From positions 1 through 64,000 of the forward strand of contig NZ_MKGQ01000007.1 of the NCBI RefSeq assembly GCF_001908105.1: a stretch of DNA of 64,000 nt. The letters run 5' to 3'. Position 1 is the first letter of the stretch; each line of letters begins with the position of its first letter. The notes under the pieces are model-generated. The model saw nothing but the letters and a program-made list of their open reading frames with translations. It was not told the DNA's origin and made no database searches. The DNA comes from Xenorhabdus eapokensis (GTDB lineage: Bacteria > Pseudomonadota > Gammaproteobacteria > Enterobacterales > Enterobacteriaceae). Of the stretch, positions 29,905 through 41,754 are shown piece by piece. The translations under genes and the position numbers were made by a program.

Positions 29905-31437
29905 TTATTTTTCTAAGATATTTCCGGCCGGCAACAGGGCAGAAAGTTGCTGCTCGGCCAACAACTGAATTGCTACTTCAATATCCGGTGCGAAAAAGCG
30001 GTCTTTATCATAATGGGCAACTTTATCACGCAGAATATGGCGAGCTTTTTCTAATATCGGACTACTCTTCAAGCCATGACGGAAATCCATGCCCTGGCAA
30101 GCTGTCAGCCATTCAATAGCTAAGATCCCACGCACGTTATCTGCCATCTCCCACAGGCGACGGCCTGCGGCGGGTGCCATTGAAACGTGATCTTCCTGAT
30201 TGGCAGATGTCGGCAGACTATCGACACTGGAAGGATGCGCCAGCGCCTTGTTCTCACTTGCCAGCGCAGCCGCAGTCACCTGTGCAATCATGAAACCAGA
30301 GTTAACACCGCTGTTTTCGACTAAGAATGGGGGTAACTGGGACATATTGCTATCCATCAGCAAGGCAATGCGGCGTTCTGACAGTGAACCGATTTCTGCC
30401 AAAGCAATAGCCAGATTATCCGATGCCATAGCGACGGGTTCCGCGTGGAAATTACCCCCAGAAAGCACCTCATCTTCTTCGGTAAATACCAGTGGATTAT
30501 CAGAGACGGCATTAGCTTCAACCATAATAACATCAGCAGCATGGCGGATTTGAGATAAACAAGCTCCCATCACTTGTGGCTGACAACGCAATGAATAAGG
30601 ATCCTGGACTTTCGGGCAGTTTTTATGGGATTCACAAATCTCACTTTGTTCTTCTAATACCAAACGGTAAAGGGCTGCCACATCAATTTGGCCTGTCTGA
30701 CCACGCACTTCATGGATACGAGCATCAAAGGGTTTACGGGAGCCAAGAGCGGCTTCAACAGACAAGGCACCACAAACAATCGCTGACGCAAGTAAATCTT
30801 CTGCGGCAAATAACCCTTTTAAGGCAAAAGCGGTAGAAGCCTGCGTACCGTTGAGCAGTGCCAACCCTTCTTTTGCGACAAGACGCATCGGTTCAAGTCC
30901 TGCTTTTTCCAGTGCCACTTTTGCCGGTAGCCATTCACCACGATAACGGGCTTTACCTTCTCCCAACAATAACAAGCTCATATGCGCCAAGGGGGCTAAA
31001 TCACCGGAAGCCCCTACCGAACCTTTACTTGGGATACAGGGATAAACTTCAGCGTTAACCAAGGCAACCAGTCCCTGAATGACGTCCAGACGAATGCCAG
31101 AATAACCACGGGCAAGGCTATTAATTTTCAATACCATAATCAAGCGGACAATTTCATCCGGCAACGGCTCACCCACTCCCGCAGCATGTGACAACACGAT
31201 AGAACGCTGCAATTCTTCCAAATCCTGCTCTGCAATACGGGTATTCGCCAGCAAACCAAAACCGGTATTGATACCGTAAGCGGTTTTATTTTCACTGATA
31301 ATGCGATTCACACAAGCAACGCTGCTCTCAATGGCAGGAAAGCATTGTTCGTCCAAATTAATGTGAACAGGATGCTGATAAACATGACGTAATTCTTCAA
31401 GCGTCATTTTTCCTGGATGAATAGTAATATTTTTCAT
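29905..31437 (-). CDS. hutH: Histidine ammonia-lyase HutH
   Basis: A 510-residue enzyme deaminating histidine to urocanate. The ASG triad that cyclises to the MIO prosthetic group is at residues 143-145 ([14 protein letters not shown]). [15 protein letters not shown] and VSDNPLVF are typical of the family. Length is as expected. AAGGAG precedes the ATG. It is the second gene of hutUH, 14 bases behind hutU. Confidence 0.97.
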   Translation of the reverse strand: MKNITIHPGKMTLEELRHVYQHPVHINLDEQCFPAIESSVACVNRIISENKTAYGINTGFGLLANTRIAEQDLEELQRSIVLSHAAGVGEPLPDEIVRLIMVLKINSLARGYSGIRLDVIQGLVALVNAEVYPCIPSKGSVGASGDLAPLAHMSLLLLGEGKARYRGEWLPAKVALEKAGLEPMRLVAKEGLALLNGTQASTAFALKGLFAAEDLLASAIVCGALSVEAALGSRKPFDARIHEVRGQTGQIDVAALYRLVLEEQSEICESHKNCPKVQDPYSLRCQPQVMGACLSQIRHAADVIMVEANAVSDNPLVFTEEDEVLSGGNFHAEPVAMASDNLAIALAEIGSLSERRIALLMDSNMSQLPPFLVENSGVNSGFMIAQVTAAALASENKALAHPSSVDSLPTSANQEDHVSMAPAAGRRLWEMADNVRGILAIEWLTACQGMDFRHGLKSSPILEKARHILRDKVAHYDKDRFFAPDIEVAIQLLAEQQLSALLPAGNILEK

Positions 31438-31451
31438 TTTAACAACGCTCC

Positions 31452-33146
31452 TTATTTCGCATCAGTCACTGACAGGTTTAACATTGGCAGGTTTAGTCCC
31501 TGCTCTTTCGCACACTGGATAGCCAGTTCATAGCCCGCATCGGCATGGCGCATAACGCCCGTTGCTGGATCATTGTGTAATACACGAGCAATGCGCTCAG
31601 CCGCTTCATCAGTACCATCACAAACAATGACCATGCCGGAATGTTGAGAGAATCCCATACCAACGCCGCCACCATGATGCAGGGAAACCCATGTCGCACC
31701 ACCAGCCGTATTCAGTAAGGCATTCAGTAATGGCCAGTCAGAAACTGCGTCAGAACCATCTTGCATGGATTCAGTTTCACGATTAGGGCTGGCGACAGAG
31801 CCGGAATCCAGATGGTCACGGCCAATCACGATTGGTGCGGAAAGTTCCCCACGGCGAACCATTTCATTGAATGCTAATCCTAATTTGGCGCGATCTCCCA
31901 ACCCTACCCAACAAATACGTGCAGGCAAGCCCTGGAAACTGATACGCTCTCTCGCCATATCTAACCAGCGGTGTAAATGAGCATCATTCGACAGCAGCTC
32001 TTTTACCTTGGCATCGGTTTTATAAATATCCTCAGGATCACCGGAGAGTGCCACCCAACGGAAAGGACCGATGCCACGACAGAACAGAGGGCGAATGTAA
32101 GCGGGAACAAATCCGGGAAAATCAAAGGCATGATAAACACCCATCTCTTTCGCCATTTGGCGGATATTATTACCATAATCGAAGGTAGGTATACCCTGTT
32201 TCTGGAATGCCAGCATGGCTTCAACGTGTACAGCCATTGACGCTTTTGCCGCTTGGATCACCTCTTCTGGCTCACTTTCGGCACGGCGGCAATACGCTTC
32301 CCATGTCCAACCTACTGGCAAGTAACCATGTAATGGATCATGGGCGCTGGTTTGGTCTGTCACCATATCAGGGCGCACGCCACGGCGTACCAGCTCAGGT
32401 AAGATTTCTGCAGCATTACCACACAATGCTACCGAGACTGCTTTGCCTTCCTGGGTATAACGTTCAATACGCGCCAAAGCATCATCCAGATCAACGGCCT
32501 GTTCATCCACATATTGGGTGCGCAGACGAAAATCAATGCGGCTTTGTTGGCATTCGATAGTTAATGAAGAGGCACCTGCTAATGTCGCAGCCAGTGGCTG
32601 GGCACCGCCCATACCGCCCAGACCTGCCGTCAATATCCAACGTCCGGTTAAATTGCCGTTGTAGTGTTGGCGGCCTGCCTCGACAAAAGTTTCGTAAGTT
32701 CCCTGAACAATGCCCTGACTGCCAATGTAAATCCAACTACCGGCGGTCATCTGGCCATACATAGCCAGCCCTTTGGCATCCAGTTCGTTAAAATGTTCCC
32801 ATGTTGCCCAGTGTGGAACCAAATTCGAGTTGGCAATTAATACACGCGGAGCATTCTCATGGGTTTTGAACACCCCCACAGGTTTACCGGATTGCACCAG
32901 CAGGGTTTCATCACTTTCCAGATCCTTTAAGGTTTCAACGATTTTTTCATAACATTCCCAGTTTCTGGCTGCACGACCAATGCCACCATAAACCACTAAT
33001 TCATGAGGATTTTCTGCTACATCGGGATCAAGATTATTCATGAGCATCCGAAGTGGTGCTTCGGTTAGCCAACTTTTTGCGGTGAGTTGCGTTCCTCTGG
33101 GAGCGCGAATGGTTACGTTGCTGAATTTATTATTTTGCATCGTCAC
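31452..33146 (-). CDS. hutU: Urocanate hydratase HutU
   Basis: A 564-residue NAD-dependent urocanase that makes imidazolonepropionate. Family motifs include [62 protein letters not shown], the active-site Cys in [19 protein letters not shown], and [10 protein letters not shown]. The start is probably GTG 33146, with AGGA seven bases upstream; the ATG two codons in (33140) is an alternative with poorer spacing. A HutC-type operator lies 46 bases upstream. Confidence 0.96.
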   Translation of the reverse strand: MTMQNNKFSNVTIRAPRGTQLTAKSWLTEAPLRMLMNNLDPDVAENPHELVVYGGIGRAARNWECYEKIVETLKDLESDETLLVQSGKPVGVFKTHENAPRVLIANSNLVPHWATWEHFNELDAKGLAMYGQMTAGSWIYIGSQGIVQGTYETFVEAGRQHYNGNLTGRWILTAGLGGMGGAQPLAATLAGASSLTIECQQSRIDFRLRTQYVDEQAVDLDDALARIERYTQEGKAVSVALCGNAAEILPELVRRGVRPDMVTDQTSAHDPLHGYLPVGWTWEAYCRRAESEPEEVIQAAKASMAVHVEAMLAFQKQGIPTFDYGNNIRQMAKEMGVYHAFDFPGFVPAYIRPLFCRGIGPFRWVALSGDPEDIYKTDAKVKELLSNDAHLHRWLDMARERISFQGLPARICWVGLGDRAKLGLAFNEMVRRGELSAPIVIGRDHLDSGSVASPNRETESMQDGSDAVSDWPLLNALLNTAGGATWVSLHHGGGVGMGFSQHSGMVIVCDGTDEAAERIARVLHNDPATGVMRHADAGYELAIQCAKEQGLNLPMLNLSVTDAK

Positions 33147-33191
33147 GGTTTTTTCCTATCTCATTTTTGTGAATTTTGTTAATTGTATAGT

Positions 33192-33209
33192 TGTATATAC
33201 ATGTATATT
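33192..33209. promoter_or_regulatory. HutC-type operator upstream of hutUH
   Basis: TGTATATACA (33192-33201) is a perfect palindrome that overlaps a second one, TATACATGTATA (33196-33207). It matches the core I recall for HutC operators in pseudomonads. The same 10-mer recurs upstream of hutI, so HutC probably represses both units and is released by urocanate. Confidence 0.82.
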
Positions 33210-33378
33210 CAATAGGCAAAAATGTGACGAAGATAAAGTTAATAATGCGGTAATAGTACTATTTTTATAAAAATCAATAATATATCCACAATTAATTTTG
33301 TGGTGAACAGGGAAGTATTTTTGCTGGTTTTGTGTTTAATATCACATTGGTTTTACATTATTGTTACAATGAGTAATA

Positions 33379-33415
33379 AAAAACCTCTTCTATCCAAAGG
33401 AAATAAGAGGTTTTT
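33379..33415 (-). terminator. Terminator after hutC
   Basis: AAAAACCTCTT (33379-33389) and AAGAGGTTTTT (33405-33415) form an 11-bp stem. On the minus strand it ends in TTTTTTATT. It closes the hutIGC transcript 32 bases past the hutC stop, which makes hutUH a separate unit. Confidence 0.85.
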
Positions 33416-33446
33416 ACAACCTAATTTTTTTAGCTCCATTACAGAA

Positions 33447-34178
33447 CTATGAACTAAAACGCCCTTTCAATTTATATCGATATCCAGGAAACAATAACCT
33501 GGCACTGGAAACAATAAATTCTTTCGACCAGGTTCGCCGGCTGATTAACAAACAGGGCGTATTTGCCTCAATTTGTAATAACCGACAAGAGAGGGCATCT
33601 CCCGCCACGGCTTCAACGATATGTTCCCCTTCTGTCAATGGCGCTACCTGGGATAAATAATTATGGGCAGTTTGCTGACGGAAATCTTGTCGCAAATATT
33701 CCGGTGCCGCCTGAACATTGACAAAGCGATCTTCAATCTGCACAGGTACATCATTTTCATAATGTACAATGATGGAATGGTAGAGCGGCGCGCCGACTGC
33801 AATACTGAATTCCGCAGCCTGAGTCATATTGGCACTCACTTCAGCAAGTTTCAGTACTTTGCAACTATGTTGGTTAGAGCGGGAGGCAATTTCATCTGCA
33901 ATACTGTGAATTTCAAATAACGCAGATTGTCCTTTCGGCTCGGAAACAAACGAACCCACGCCTTGCAAACGGAATAGAAAACCTTCTGCCGTCAGCTCCC
34001 TCAATGCCCTGTTAGCCGTCATGCGACTACAGTTAAATTGCCTGACCAATTCCGCTTCCGAAGGAACCCGATCATGCGGTTTCCATTCCCCTGTATAGAT
34101 CTTTTCAATAATCGCTTGTTTGACTTTTGCATACAAAGGCACTGGTTTGGCATATGTATCTGGTAAATCGTCTGTCAC
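33447..34178 (-). CDS. hutC: Histidine utilisation repressor HutC (GntR family)
   Basis: A 243-residue repressor. The N-terminal winged helix-turn-helix covers about residues 15-85 (PSEAELVRQFNCSRMTANRA, RLQGVGSFV). The C-terminal UTRA effector domain, expected to bind urocanate, covers about 100-238, ending LLFPGYRYKLKGRFSS, a hutC hallmark. The start is GTG 34178, with AAGGGA upstream. It is the third gene of hutIGC and likely represses its own operon and hutUH. Confidence 0.94.
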   Translation of the reverse strand: MTDDLPDTYAKPVPLYAKVKQAIIEKIYTGEWKPHDRVPSEAELVRQFNCSRMTANRALRELTAEGFLFRLQGVGSFVSEPKGQSALFEIHSIADEIASRSNQHSCKVLKLAEVSANMTQAAEFSIAVGAPLYHSIIVHYENDVPVQIEDRFVNVQAAPEYLRQDFRQQTAHNYLSQVAPLTEGEHIVEAVAGDALSCRLLQIEANTPCLLISRRTWSKEFIVSSARLLFPGYRYKLKGRFSS

Positions 34179-34214
34179 TATCCCTTCCTTCTCACTTTTT
34201 ACTCGCCCACCAAC

Positions 34215-35174
34215 CTATTTATTCCACCAGTGCACCAATTGCCATGCAAGGCGAGCCGCGACTTTCCCCCCCATTCCCTGGATATCATATAAAGGGTTAA
34301 GCTCAACTAAATCTACGGCTTGCAATTTTTTGCTCTGACAGATGAGTTGAACTAATGGCAATAAACGCTCCAGCGGAACGCCCAACGCCGCAGGTGCAGA
34401 AACGGCTGGCATTTGCCAAATTGGCAGCACATCCAAATCGATAGTCATATAAATGATATCAACCTGATTAATTATATCTTGTAATTGCTGCTGTACCTTA
34501 TCCAACATAGATTCAACACAATGAGTATCCCAGATAATGGTGACATCAAGATGATTAGCCTCATCCAGTAATGCCTGAGTATTTGATGCCAAACTGGCAC
34601 CAACACAACTGTAATTAAATGGACGTTGATGTTGCTGGCAGTAATGCGCAAGTTGCCGAAATGGAGTTCCTGATGTAGGTTGCGGTGAATTTCGCAGATC
34701 CAAATGGGCATCAAAATTGATGATACCGACATGCTGCTCCGAAAACGCACGGTAAATTCCCATCCCATGAGCAAAAGCCGTTTCATGCCCACCACCAAAA
34801 ATCAGTGTTTTCATCTTATGTTGCTGGCATGCATAGACAGCATCACTGAGCGCCTGCTGTGCCTCACTCAACTCACCAGGATTAGCACGGATATTACCTA
34901 AATCCACCAACCTATCATGGCCGTCATAACTCGCCAGGTTTGCCAACGATTGGCGCAAATATTCTGATCCCAATTTCGCTCCCGGACGTCCCTGATTAAG
35001 TTTAACGCCTTCATCACATTCAAATCCCAATAGCGCAATATGATGAGGAAATTCTGCCGGTGAGAAACTGGCTGGCTGTTTTATTGTCTGGAACAAGCGT
35101 AAGGCATTATTGGCTTCTGCAAGATCATTACGCCCTTGCCAACTGTTTTCTGATGTTGGATGCCATAAATTCAT
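34215..35174 (-). CDS. hutG: Formimidoylglutamase HutG
   Basis: A 319-residue ureohydrolase-fold enzyme splitting N-formimidoyl-glutamate into glutamate and formamide. The binuclear manganese ligands are visible: H130 (GGGHE), D155, H157 and D159 (NFDAHLD), and D246 and D248 (TIDLDV). Its presence defines the one-step (formamide-releasing) end of the pathway. GAGGA precedes the ATG, 18 bases after hutI. Confidence 0.95.
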   Translation of the reverse strand: MNLWHPTSENSWQGRNDLAEANNALRLFQTIKQPASFSPAEFPHHIALLGFECDEGVKLNQGRPGAKLGSEYLRQSLANLASYDGHDRLVDLGNIRANPGELSEAQQALSDAVYACQQHKMKTLIFGGGHETAFAHGMGIYRAFSEQHVGIINFDAHLDLRNSPQPTSGTPFRQLAHYCQQHQRPFNYSCVGASLASNTQALLDEANHLDVTIIWDTHCVESMLDKVQQQLQDIINQVDIIYMTIDLDVLPIWQMPAVSAPAALGVPLERLLPLVQLICQSKKLQAVDLVELNPLYDIQGMGGKVAARLAWQLVHWWNK

Positions 35175-35192
35175 ATTTTTTCCTCACCACCA

Positions 35193-36461
35193 TTAATTAA
35201 AACCATTTAAGTCATCACGATGTGTAATTTCGCCATGATAAATACGATAAACCAATGGGTTATGTCCCAGTTCATATAAGATATCAACGGGTTCCTGGGC
35301 ATCCCAAACGACAAAGTCCGCCATAAAACCTGTCGCTAATTGACCGTGACTCTCCGCTCGTCCCAGTGCCTGAGCGGCATGAATGGTCACTCCTTGCCAG
35401 GCTTCTTCTGGTGTCAAACCCAATTGTACGCACGCCATATTCATAATCAGGCGCAAAGAAGCAAAAGGACTGGTTCCAGGATTAAAATCTGTCGAAATAG
35501 CCATTGGGACACCATATTGGCGCAATAATGCAATAGGAGGGCGTTGAGTTTCTCTCAGGAAATAAAATGCCCCCGGCAATAACACGGCGACAGTTCCACT
35601 ACGGCTGATGGCTTCAATACCCTTTTCATCCAAATGTTCAATATGATCAACGGATAAACCTTGATATTCAGCAACCAGTTCACTTCCTCCCAAATTGGAA
35701 AGTTGCTCAACATGACCTTTGACGGGAATATTTAAGCGTTTTGCTGTTGCAAACAGGCGTTTGGTCTGGCTCAGATTGAAACCCACTGTTTCACAGAATA
35801 CATCTACAGCTTCGAATAACTGTTTTTGCCAGAGAGCAGGCAGGATGGAATCACAAACTAAATCAATATAGGCATCAGGATTATGTTTATATTCAGGGGG
35901 GACAGCATGGGCAGAAAGTAATGTCGGGCTAATTTCGATGGGATTTTTCTGTGCCAATGCCCGCACAACATTTAACTGTTTTTCTTCACTTGCCAGATCC
36001 AGCCCATAACCTGATTTCATCTCAATCGTTGTCACTCCTTCGGCCATCAATGCATTGAGACGCTTCTGGGATACGTTTTCCAACTGTTGAGCCGAACTAT
36101 TGCGGGTGGCATTAACTGTGGAATTAATACCTCCCCCTTTGGCGCTAATTTCTGCATAAGAAACCCCATTCAGGCGTTGTTCCCACTCAGAGGCTCTATT
36201 GCCACCAAAAACTAAGTGAGTGTGGCAATCGATTAAGCCAGGTGTGATTAGGCGCTGCTCTGCGTCAATGATTTTACATTGGTTGGCTGGTACGCTATCT
36301 GTCGGCAAAATCGCTAAGATTTTTTCATCCCGCACAATAAGGTCATGCTGTTCTAACATGCCGTAATGACTTTCACCATCAACGTTTTTAATTGCAGGGT
36401 TCATTGTGGCAAGTTTGGCATTACGCCATATGACATCAGTGTCTCTTAGTTCAATCGACAT
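35193..36461 (-). CDS. hutI: Imidazolonepropionase HutI
   Basis: A 422-residue amidohydrolase opening the imidazolone ring to formimidoylglutamate. The metal-binding HTH is at H80 and H82 ([15 protein letters not shown]). [22 protein letters not shown] and the later [11 protein letters not shown] complete the signature. AGGA lies seven bases ahead of the ATG. It leads hutIGC; a HutC-type palindrome is 44 bases upstream. Confidence 0.96.
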   Translation of the reverse strand: MSIELRDTDVIWRNAKLATMNPAIKNVDGESHYGMLEQHDLIVRDEKILAILPTDSVPANQCKIIDAEQRLITPGLIDCHTHLVFGGNRASEWEQRLNGVSYAEISAKGGGINSTVNATRNSSAQQLENVSQKRLNALMAEGVTTIEMKSGYGLDLASEEKQLNVVRALAQKNPIEISPTLLSAHAVPPEYKHNPDAYIDLVCDSILPALWQKQLFEAVDVFCETVGFNLSQTKRLFATAKRLNIPVKGHVEQLSNLGGSELVAEYQGLSVDHIEHLDEKGIEAISRSGTVAVLLPGAFYFLRETQRPPIALLRQYGVPMAISTDFNPGTSPFASLRLIMNMACVQLGLTPEEAWQGVTIHAAQALGRAESHGQLATGFMADFVVWDAQEPVDILYELGHNPLVYRIYHGEITHRDDLNGFN

Positions 36462-36504
36462 TGTACTATCCTGTTATTTTTCTTGTTTGTATCAGAGCTC
36501 ATGT

Positions 36505-36514
36505 TGTATATACA
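36505..36514. promoter_or_regulatory. HutC-type operator upstream of hutI
   Basis: TGTATATACA, identical to the core upstream of hutU. It sits in the 182-base gap shared with the divergent smrB gene, closer to hutI. Confidence 0.8.
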
Positions 36515-36643
36515 TTTATTTTATAACCAAACCTAATTGTCAAATCATTTTGTGAACAATTTGTTACTTAAAATAATAACGGCCAAGAAAAATCACAAAA
36601 AATCATGTACACTTGCCAAAAGCGGTGAGTAAATGAATGTGTA

Positions 36644-37186
36644 ATGAAGAAGAAATATCAACTAAACTCAGAAGACATCAGTCTATTCAGAACGTCTGTT
36701 ACAGGAACCCGTCGTATCGCGCAAGATACGATTTCCCATCCTCCGAAAAGAAAAAAAATTAACCTTGTTGCCCCTGAACGCTTGATGCAAGAGCAAGCGG
36801 ATGCCAGTTACTATTTTTCCGATGAGTTCCAGCCAAATTTGGATATGGAAGGCCCAACCCGTTACATTCGGGAAGGCGACAGTCATTATGAATTAAAGAA
36901 ATTACGTCGTGGAGATTATTCCCCCGAACTTTTTCTGGATTTACATGGGTTAACTCAGTTACAGGCCAAACAAGAAATTGGAGCATTAATCGCAGCCTGT
37001 CGTCGTGAACATGTCTATTGTGCCTGCGTTATGCATGGACACGGTAAACATATTCTCAAACAACAAGCCCCGCTATGGCTTGCCCAACATCCTGATATTA
37101 TTGCTTTCCATCAAGCTCCCAAAGAGTGGGGCGGGAACGCTGCATTACTCATTTTGGTGGCGATGGATGAGTTTACGCGGCGCTAA
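36644..37186 (+). CDS. smrB: Ribosome rescue endonuclease SmrB
   Basis: A 180-residue Smr-domain nuclease (YfcN) that cleaves mRNA at collided ribosomes. The N-terminal extension leads to the Smr domain, with DLHG at residues 99-102 and HGHG at 131-134 in [37 protein letters not shown] matches E. coli almost exactly. Its stop lies only 16 bases from the convergent sixA stop. Confidence 0.95.
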   Translation: MKKKYQLNSEDISLFRTSVTGTRRIAQDTISHPPKRKKINLVAPERLMQEQADASYYFSDEFQPNLDMEGPTRYIREGDSHYELKKLRRGDYSPELFLDLHGLTQLQAKQEIGALIAACRREHVYCACVMHGHGKHILKQQAPLWLAQHPDIIAFHQAPKEWGGNAALLILVAMDEFTRR

Positions 37187-37202
37187 TAATTAAGGTGTCT
37201 GG

Positions 37203-37685
37203 TTAGGATTTCGCCGCTAATTGTGCAGGGGATGTTTGCCATAGCAGACACCCTTTTTCTGTTTGGGGATCCAGCTCGACACAAGCAATGCTGGATGTGG
37301 CAAACATCGGCGGAGTTTGTCCAGGGCAAAGCTCAGAAACCAAATAGCCGACTAACGGCAAATGGGAAACTACCAAGACAGATTTATGTCCTTGTGTTGA
37401 CAAAACGTGTAAGTAGCTGGCAACCAACACGGCATCTCCTGATGGCGCTAATTCAGCCAGTATTTCTTCATCGTCAGGAAGCACCAAATTTTCTCGCACA
37501 GCCTTTAGTGTTTGTTCTGCACGGATATAAGGGCTGACCAAAACACGATCAATATCAGGCGATTGCTGCGAGAGCCAATAAGCTATTTTCTGTGATTCTT
37601 GATACCCCAGGGATGTCAGTTCCCGCGCCGCATCACTGATTGCATTCAAGACTGCATCACCGTGACGCATAATAAAAACGTACAT
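37203..37685 (-). CDS. sixA: Phosphohistidine phosphatase SixA
   Basis: A 160-residue histidine-phosphatase-superfamily protein. The RHG motif with catalytic His at residue 8 opens the protein (FIMRHGDA), and SPYIRAEQT and VVSHLPLVGYL carry the other phosphate-pocket residues. In E. coli SixA dephosphorylates the nitrogen-PTS protein NPr and influences ArcB phosphotransfer. Position next to smrB and fadJ is conserved. Confidence 0.94.
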   Translation of the reverse strand: MYVFIMRHGDAVLNAISDAARELTSLGYQESQKIAYWLSQQSPDIDRVLVSPYIRAEQTLKAVRENLVLPDDEEILAELAPSGDAVLVASYLHVLSTQGHKSVLVVSHLPLVGYLVSELCPGQTPPMFATSSIACVELDPQTEKGCLLWQTSPAQLAAKS

Positions 37686-37896
37686 AATTCACCGGTCTAG
37701 TTTAATTGCGAATTTGTTTCAAAATAACATACATTCATTGTTATTGAGATAACTCATTGGTTATACGGCATTAATAGGTAAGCTCAAGCGCTATTATCAA
37801 GCGAATATTTGACATATACCCTGTAAATTTATAAAGGTATAAAAACGTTTCAATGAGAGCTAATTTGCATTCTGCCTTAAAGCCAAAGTAAAAGAA

Positions 37897-37922
37897 ATCG
37901 GCTCTAATTTAAGAGAGCCGAT
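37897..37922 (-). terminator. Terminator after fadJ
   Basis: ATCGGCTCT (37897-37905) and AGAGCCGAT (37914-37922) form a perfect 9-bp stem. On the minus strand it is followed by TTCTTTTACTTT. It ends fadIJ before the sixA promoter. Confidence 0.8.
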
Positions 37923-37950
37923 CTGACTGATTGTAAAAATAGAATTCAAG

Positions 37951-40152
37951 TTATGCGTGAAATTTCTTTTTCTGTTCCGCCATCTGGACTAAACGTTCAC
38001 AGGGAGCAAACCTTTCCCCATGTTGCGCCTCCAGGCGACGTAAAACTTCTACAACTTTATCACTGCCAAGCTTATCGATATAACGGAATGGCCCCCCCAG
38101 GAATGGCGGGAATCCGATGCCAAATACAGCGCCAATATCACCATCACGAGGGCTTCTGATAATCCCCTCATCCAAACAGCGCACGGCTTCATTCAACATC
38201 AGCATGACACAACGCTGGGCAATGTCAGCAGGCAACATTTTTATGGCTGGTTTGATCTTTAATAAGGAATAAACCGATGCGTCCACTTCTTTGTTGGATT
38301 TTTTGCCAAAAGGCCAAAATGAGCTTTTTTTATTCGCATACAATTTGTTACTCGCATACAAATAGAAACCGCGGCCATTCTTTTTGCCTTTGCGGTCATC
38401 CTGCAAAATTGCAGCCAAAATCTCTGGCGCCGCAAATCGACTTCCCAAGTCTTCGACCAAAACAGGGATAATTTTGGTGCCTACATCTATGCCAACTTCA
38501 TCCAGCAGATTGATTGGGCCAATAGGAAAACCGAAATTCATTAAAGCATTATCAATATGTTCAATCGGCTCACCTTCCAATACACAATAACCTGCCTCAT
38601 TAATATAAGGTGTCAGAATCCGGTTTACATAAAAACCTGCTTTATCCCCAACAACAATCGCGGTTTTTCCCTGTTTCTTAGCTAACGCGACGGCAGTTGC
38701 GATCGTTTTTTCACTCGTTCCCTTATGTGGAATGACTTCCACCAACGGCATTTTGTCTACCGGACTGAAATAGTGAAGGCCAATCACCTGTTCTGGCCGA
38801 GTCGCAGCTTCAGCAATCTTATGAATGGGTAATGAAGAAGTGTTAGATGCAAAAATAGTTTCGGGTTTGGTATGCTCTTCAATTTCTGCAACCATTTTGC
38901 GTTTTAATACTAAATCTTCAAATACAGCTTCAACTACAATATCAGTTTGTTTGAACCCACTGTAATCCGTCGTTCCTGTCAATAACGACATCTGATGGGA
39001 ACGCTCACTGGATTTCAAACGACGCTGTTTTACCCGCTTAGAAAGAAGATCCCATGTATATTTCAATGCCTGATTGATGCCTTTCTCACTAATATCTTTG
39101 ATGCGAGCAGGCAAATTTCCTCGCGTCACGGTCACATTGGCAATACCGCCTCCCATTAAGCCTCCCCCTAAAATTCCTACCTGTTTGATTTCGGTGGGCT
39201 GTTCTGAAGAGCCAGTTTCATTTTTTAAGGTTGTCGAAGCAAAAAACAGGCTCCGTAATGCTTCCGATTCCTGCGTCATCGCCAACTCACCAAATGCCTT
39301 GGCTTCAAGCTGAAAACCTTTTTCTGAACCTTTTTCCAGACCGGCACAAATCACATTAATGATTTTCTCTGGTGCAGGATAATGGCCACGAGTTTTTTCT
39401 CGCGTTTTTTTATGAACCATTTGGAATAACAATGGCCGACCTAATGCGCTTGCCAGTATACGCTGCGACCATGCCAATGGCTTACGCTTCACGCTGCCTT
39501 TTTTAACATATTGCACAGCAACATCCAGCAAGATATCTAAAGGAACCGCATCATCCACCACACCTAACCGTTGCGCCTGTTTTGCCTTAAGCTGACGGCC
39601 TGTCAATATAATGTCCAAAGCAGCACTGACGCCAATCAAGCGAGGCAATCTCTGAGTTCCGCCTGAACCGGGTAATAATCCAAGCTGAACCTCCGGCAAA
39701 CCAAGACGTGTTTTTTCATCCAAAGAACAGATACGCGCATGACAAGCCAATGCCAACTCCAGCCCCCCCCCTAAGCACGCGCCATGAATCGCTGCTACAA
39801 CAGGCAAAGAGTAACTGGCAATTTGCGCAAAGAGCTTTTGACCTTTTTCAGCCAATTTTGTTGCTTCTTCCTGAGTTTGGCAATTCGCTATCATGCTAAT
39901 ATCAGCACCCGCAATGAAGGTATCTGGCTTGCCGGATACAATAACCAGCCCTTTCAAGTCTGAAACTTGTTGCGCTTTTTCAAACACTTTCAAGAACTGT
40001 TCAACAAATTCAGCTTTCAGTGTGTTGACTTTCTCTCCTGGTACATCAATGGTGATAATTCCCACCTTGTCGTCCCTGACAGAAAAACGGAATACCGATT
40101 GCTCCGGTTGCATTGCTGCTGACATAACCGTTTCTTTTTCAGTCTGAGCCAT
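37951..40152 (-). CDS. fadJ: Fatty acid oxidation complex subunit alpha FadJ
   Basis: A 733-residue multifunctional enzyme (anaerobic-type beta-oxidation). The N-terminal enoyl-CoA hydratase carries [17 protein letters not shown] and [23 protein letters not shown]. The C-terminal 3-hydroxyacyl-CoA dehydrogenase has the NAD motif [13 protein letters not shown] and [17 protein letters not shown]. The start at 40152 (MAQTEKETV) overlaps the fadI stop by one base (TAATG), and GGAGG is ahead; the upstream Met 16 codons earlier lies in fadI. Confidence 0.95.
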   Translation of the reverse strand: MAQTEKETVMSAAMQPEQSVFRFSVRDDKVGIITIDVPGEKVNTLKAEFVEQFLKVFEKAQQVSDLKGLVIVSGKPDTFIAGADISMIANCQTQEEATKLAEKGQKLFAQIASYSLPVVAAIHGACLGGGLELALACHARICSLDEKTRLGLPEVQLGLLPGSGGTQRLPRLIGVSAALDIILTGRQLKAKQAQRLGVVDDAVPLDILLDVAVQYVKKGSVKRKPLAWSQRILASALGRPLLFQMVHKKTREKTRGHYPAPEKIINVICAGLEKGSEKGFQLEAKAFGELAMTQESEALRSLFFASTTLKNETGSSEQPTEIKQVGILGGGLMGGGIANVTVTRGNLPARIKDISEKGINQALKYTWDLLSKRVKQRRLKSSERSHQMSLLTGTTDYSGFKQTDIVVEAVFEDLVLKRKMVAEIEEHTKPETIFASNTSSLPIHKIAEAATRPEQVIGLHYFSPVDKMPLVEVIPHKGTSEKTIATAVALAKKQGKTAIVVGDKAGFYVNRILTPYINEAGYCVLEGEPIEHIDNALMNFGFPIGPINLLDEVGIDVGTKIIPVLVEDLGSRFAAPEILAAILQDDRKGKKNGRGFYLYASNKLYANKKSSFWPFGKKSNKEVDASVYSLLKIKPAIKMLPADIAQRCVMLMLNEAVRCLDEGIIRSPRDGDIGAVFGIGFPPFLGGPFRYIDKLGSDKVVEVLRRLEAQHGERFAPCERLVQMAEQKKKFHA

Positions 40153-41462
40153 TATTCTACCTCCAATACCATTGCTGCACCCAAACCACCCGCGGCACAA
40201 GCTGTCGTTAACCCAAGTCCACCACCGCGGCGACGCAATTCATTCAACGTCTGGGTAACCATTCTGGCTCCTGTCGCCGCAAATGGATGCCCATAAGCAA
40301 TTGATCCACCTAATACATTGAATTTATCCATATCCACTTCACCAATTGCCTGAGTACGCCCCAATTTTTCGCGGGCAAATTTCTCACTGGCAAACATTTT
40401 TAGATTCGTTAGTGTTTGGGCAGCAAAGGCTTCATGCATGTCAATAAGCGTAAGTTCATTCAGAGTGATACCTGCACGATCCAGTGCCAGCGGAGTTGCA
40501 TAGGACGGCCCCAGCAACATGTCCTGCCAAACATCAATGGCAGAAAATGCATAACTCCGTAAATACCCCAATGGAACCATACCGAGTTCTTTGGCAACTG
40601 ATTCACGCATTAACATCACTGCTGCTGCACCATCAGTCAGTGGTGTGCTGTTTGCCGCTGTCACTGTGCCATATTTACGATCAAAGGCCGGACGCAATTT
40701 GGCATAAGAAGCTAACGTTGAGTTTTTTCTGATATTGTTATCTTCTGCCAATGTTTTACTGTATGGCGGGAAATATGCTGATGTAACTTCCTCTTGCAAA
40801 AGCCCTTGCTCCCAGGCTCTGGCCGCCATTACATGAGATCGGTGTGCTAATGCATCCTGATCTTCGCGGCTGATATGATAAGTTTTTGCCATCTGTTCAG
40901 CGGTATCCCCCATTCTCAGCCCTGTGGAATACTCGGCAACAGCAGGGGATACAGGCAATAAATCACGTAATTTCAAGCGGCTGAGTAATTTTAATCGTTG
41001 AGAGAGATTTTTGGCTTTGTTCATGTCAACTAATGTGCGCGCCAATGACTTAGTCACTCCGATGGGCAAAACAGATGAGGAATCCGCCCCTCCAGCGATC
41101 CCTATATTGACTCCCCCCGCCATAATACTTTCGGCTACGTTTACAATTGCCTGAAAACTGGTCGCACAGGCACGGGAAACACTATAGGCATCAGTATTCA
41201 CACTTAAGCCTGCACCCAAAACAATTTCTCTTGCAATATTCGGTGCTTCCGGCATTTGAACCACCTGTCCAAAAACCAATTGGTCGATCTTCTCAGGCGA
41301 CAAACCGCTCCTAATGACCAGTTCGCTTACAACAGCCTTTCCTAAGTCAACAGCCGGAATACCGTGGTAGAAAGTTGCCTGTTTCGCAAAAGGAATGCGT
41401 AATCCACTGACAATAGCGACACGTTCCCGTTGCGATATTACTTTTGTTGAAGAACGACCCAT
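40152..41462 (-). CDS. fadI: 3-ketoacyl-CoA thiolase FadI
   Basis: A 436-residue thiolase releasing acetyl-CoA in beta-oxidation. The nucleophile Cys is C99 ([14 protein letters not shown]). The C-terminal [16 protein letters not shown] and [15 protein letters not shown] carry the His and second Cys. It forms a complex with FadJ, encoded by the overlapping next gene. A FadR-like palindrome is 63 bases upstream. Confidence 0.96.
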   Translation of the reverse strand: MGRSSTKVISQRERVAIVSGLRIPFAKQATFYHGIPAVDLGKAVVSELVIRSGLSPEKIDQLVFGQVVQMPEAPNIAREIVLGAGLSVNTDAYSVSRACATSFQAIVNVAESIMAGGVNIGIAGGADSSSVLPIGVTKSLARTLVDMNKAKNLSQRLKLLSRLKLRDLLPVSPAVAEYSTGLRMGDTAEQMAKTYHISREDQDALAHRSHVMAARAWEQGLLQEEVTSAYFPPYSKTLAEDNNIRKNSTLASYAKLRPAFDRKYGTVTAANSTPLTDGAAAVMLMRESVAKELGMVPLGYLRSYAFSAIDVWQDMLLGPSYATPLALDRAGITLNELTLIDMHEAFAAQTLTNLKMFASEKFAREKLGRTQAIGEVDMDKFNVLGGSIAYGHPFAATGARMVTQTLNELRRRGGGLGLTTACAAGGLGAAMVLEVE

Positions 41463-41524
41463 AGCAACTCCTAATTATTATTAACTAAATCAATTGATTG
41501 ATTAAAAACATTTACTCACCCCAT

Positions 41525-41541
41525 AAGAGGTCAGACCTGAT
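41525..41541. promoter_or_regulatory. FadR-type operator upstream of fadI
   Basis: AAGAGGTCAGACCTGAT has the perfect GGTCAGACC core of FadR sites (consensus near AACTGGTCNGACCNGTT). FadR would repress fadIJ until long-chain acyl-CoA binds. Confidence 0.72.
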
Positions 41542-41754
41542 GATGCATTGTTAACGCAATGTTGGGAAATAGCAAATAGGTATAAACTAAAAATGAGAAC
41601 AAACTCAACTTTAAACTATTTATAATTTATACAACTTAAACGAAGAATAAGCGACGGGAGTACAAAGAAAAGACAATGATTTACAATCTGTTACAAGAAA
41701 TTTTCTCACTGTTTGGTATAGCAAAACAATGAGAAAACCGTTGTTTAGAGTGAA

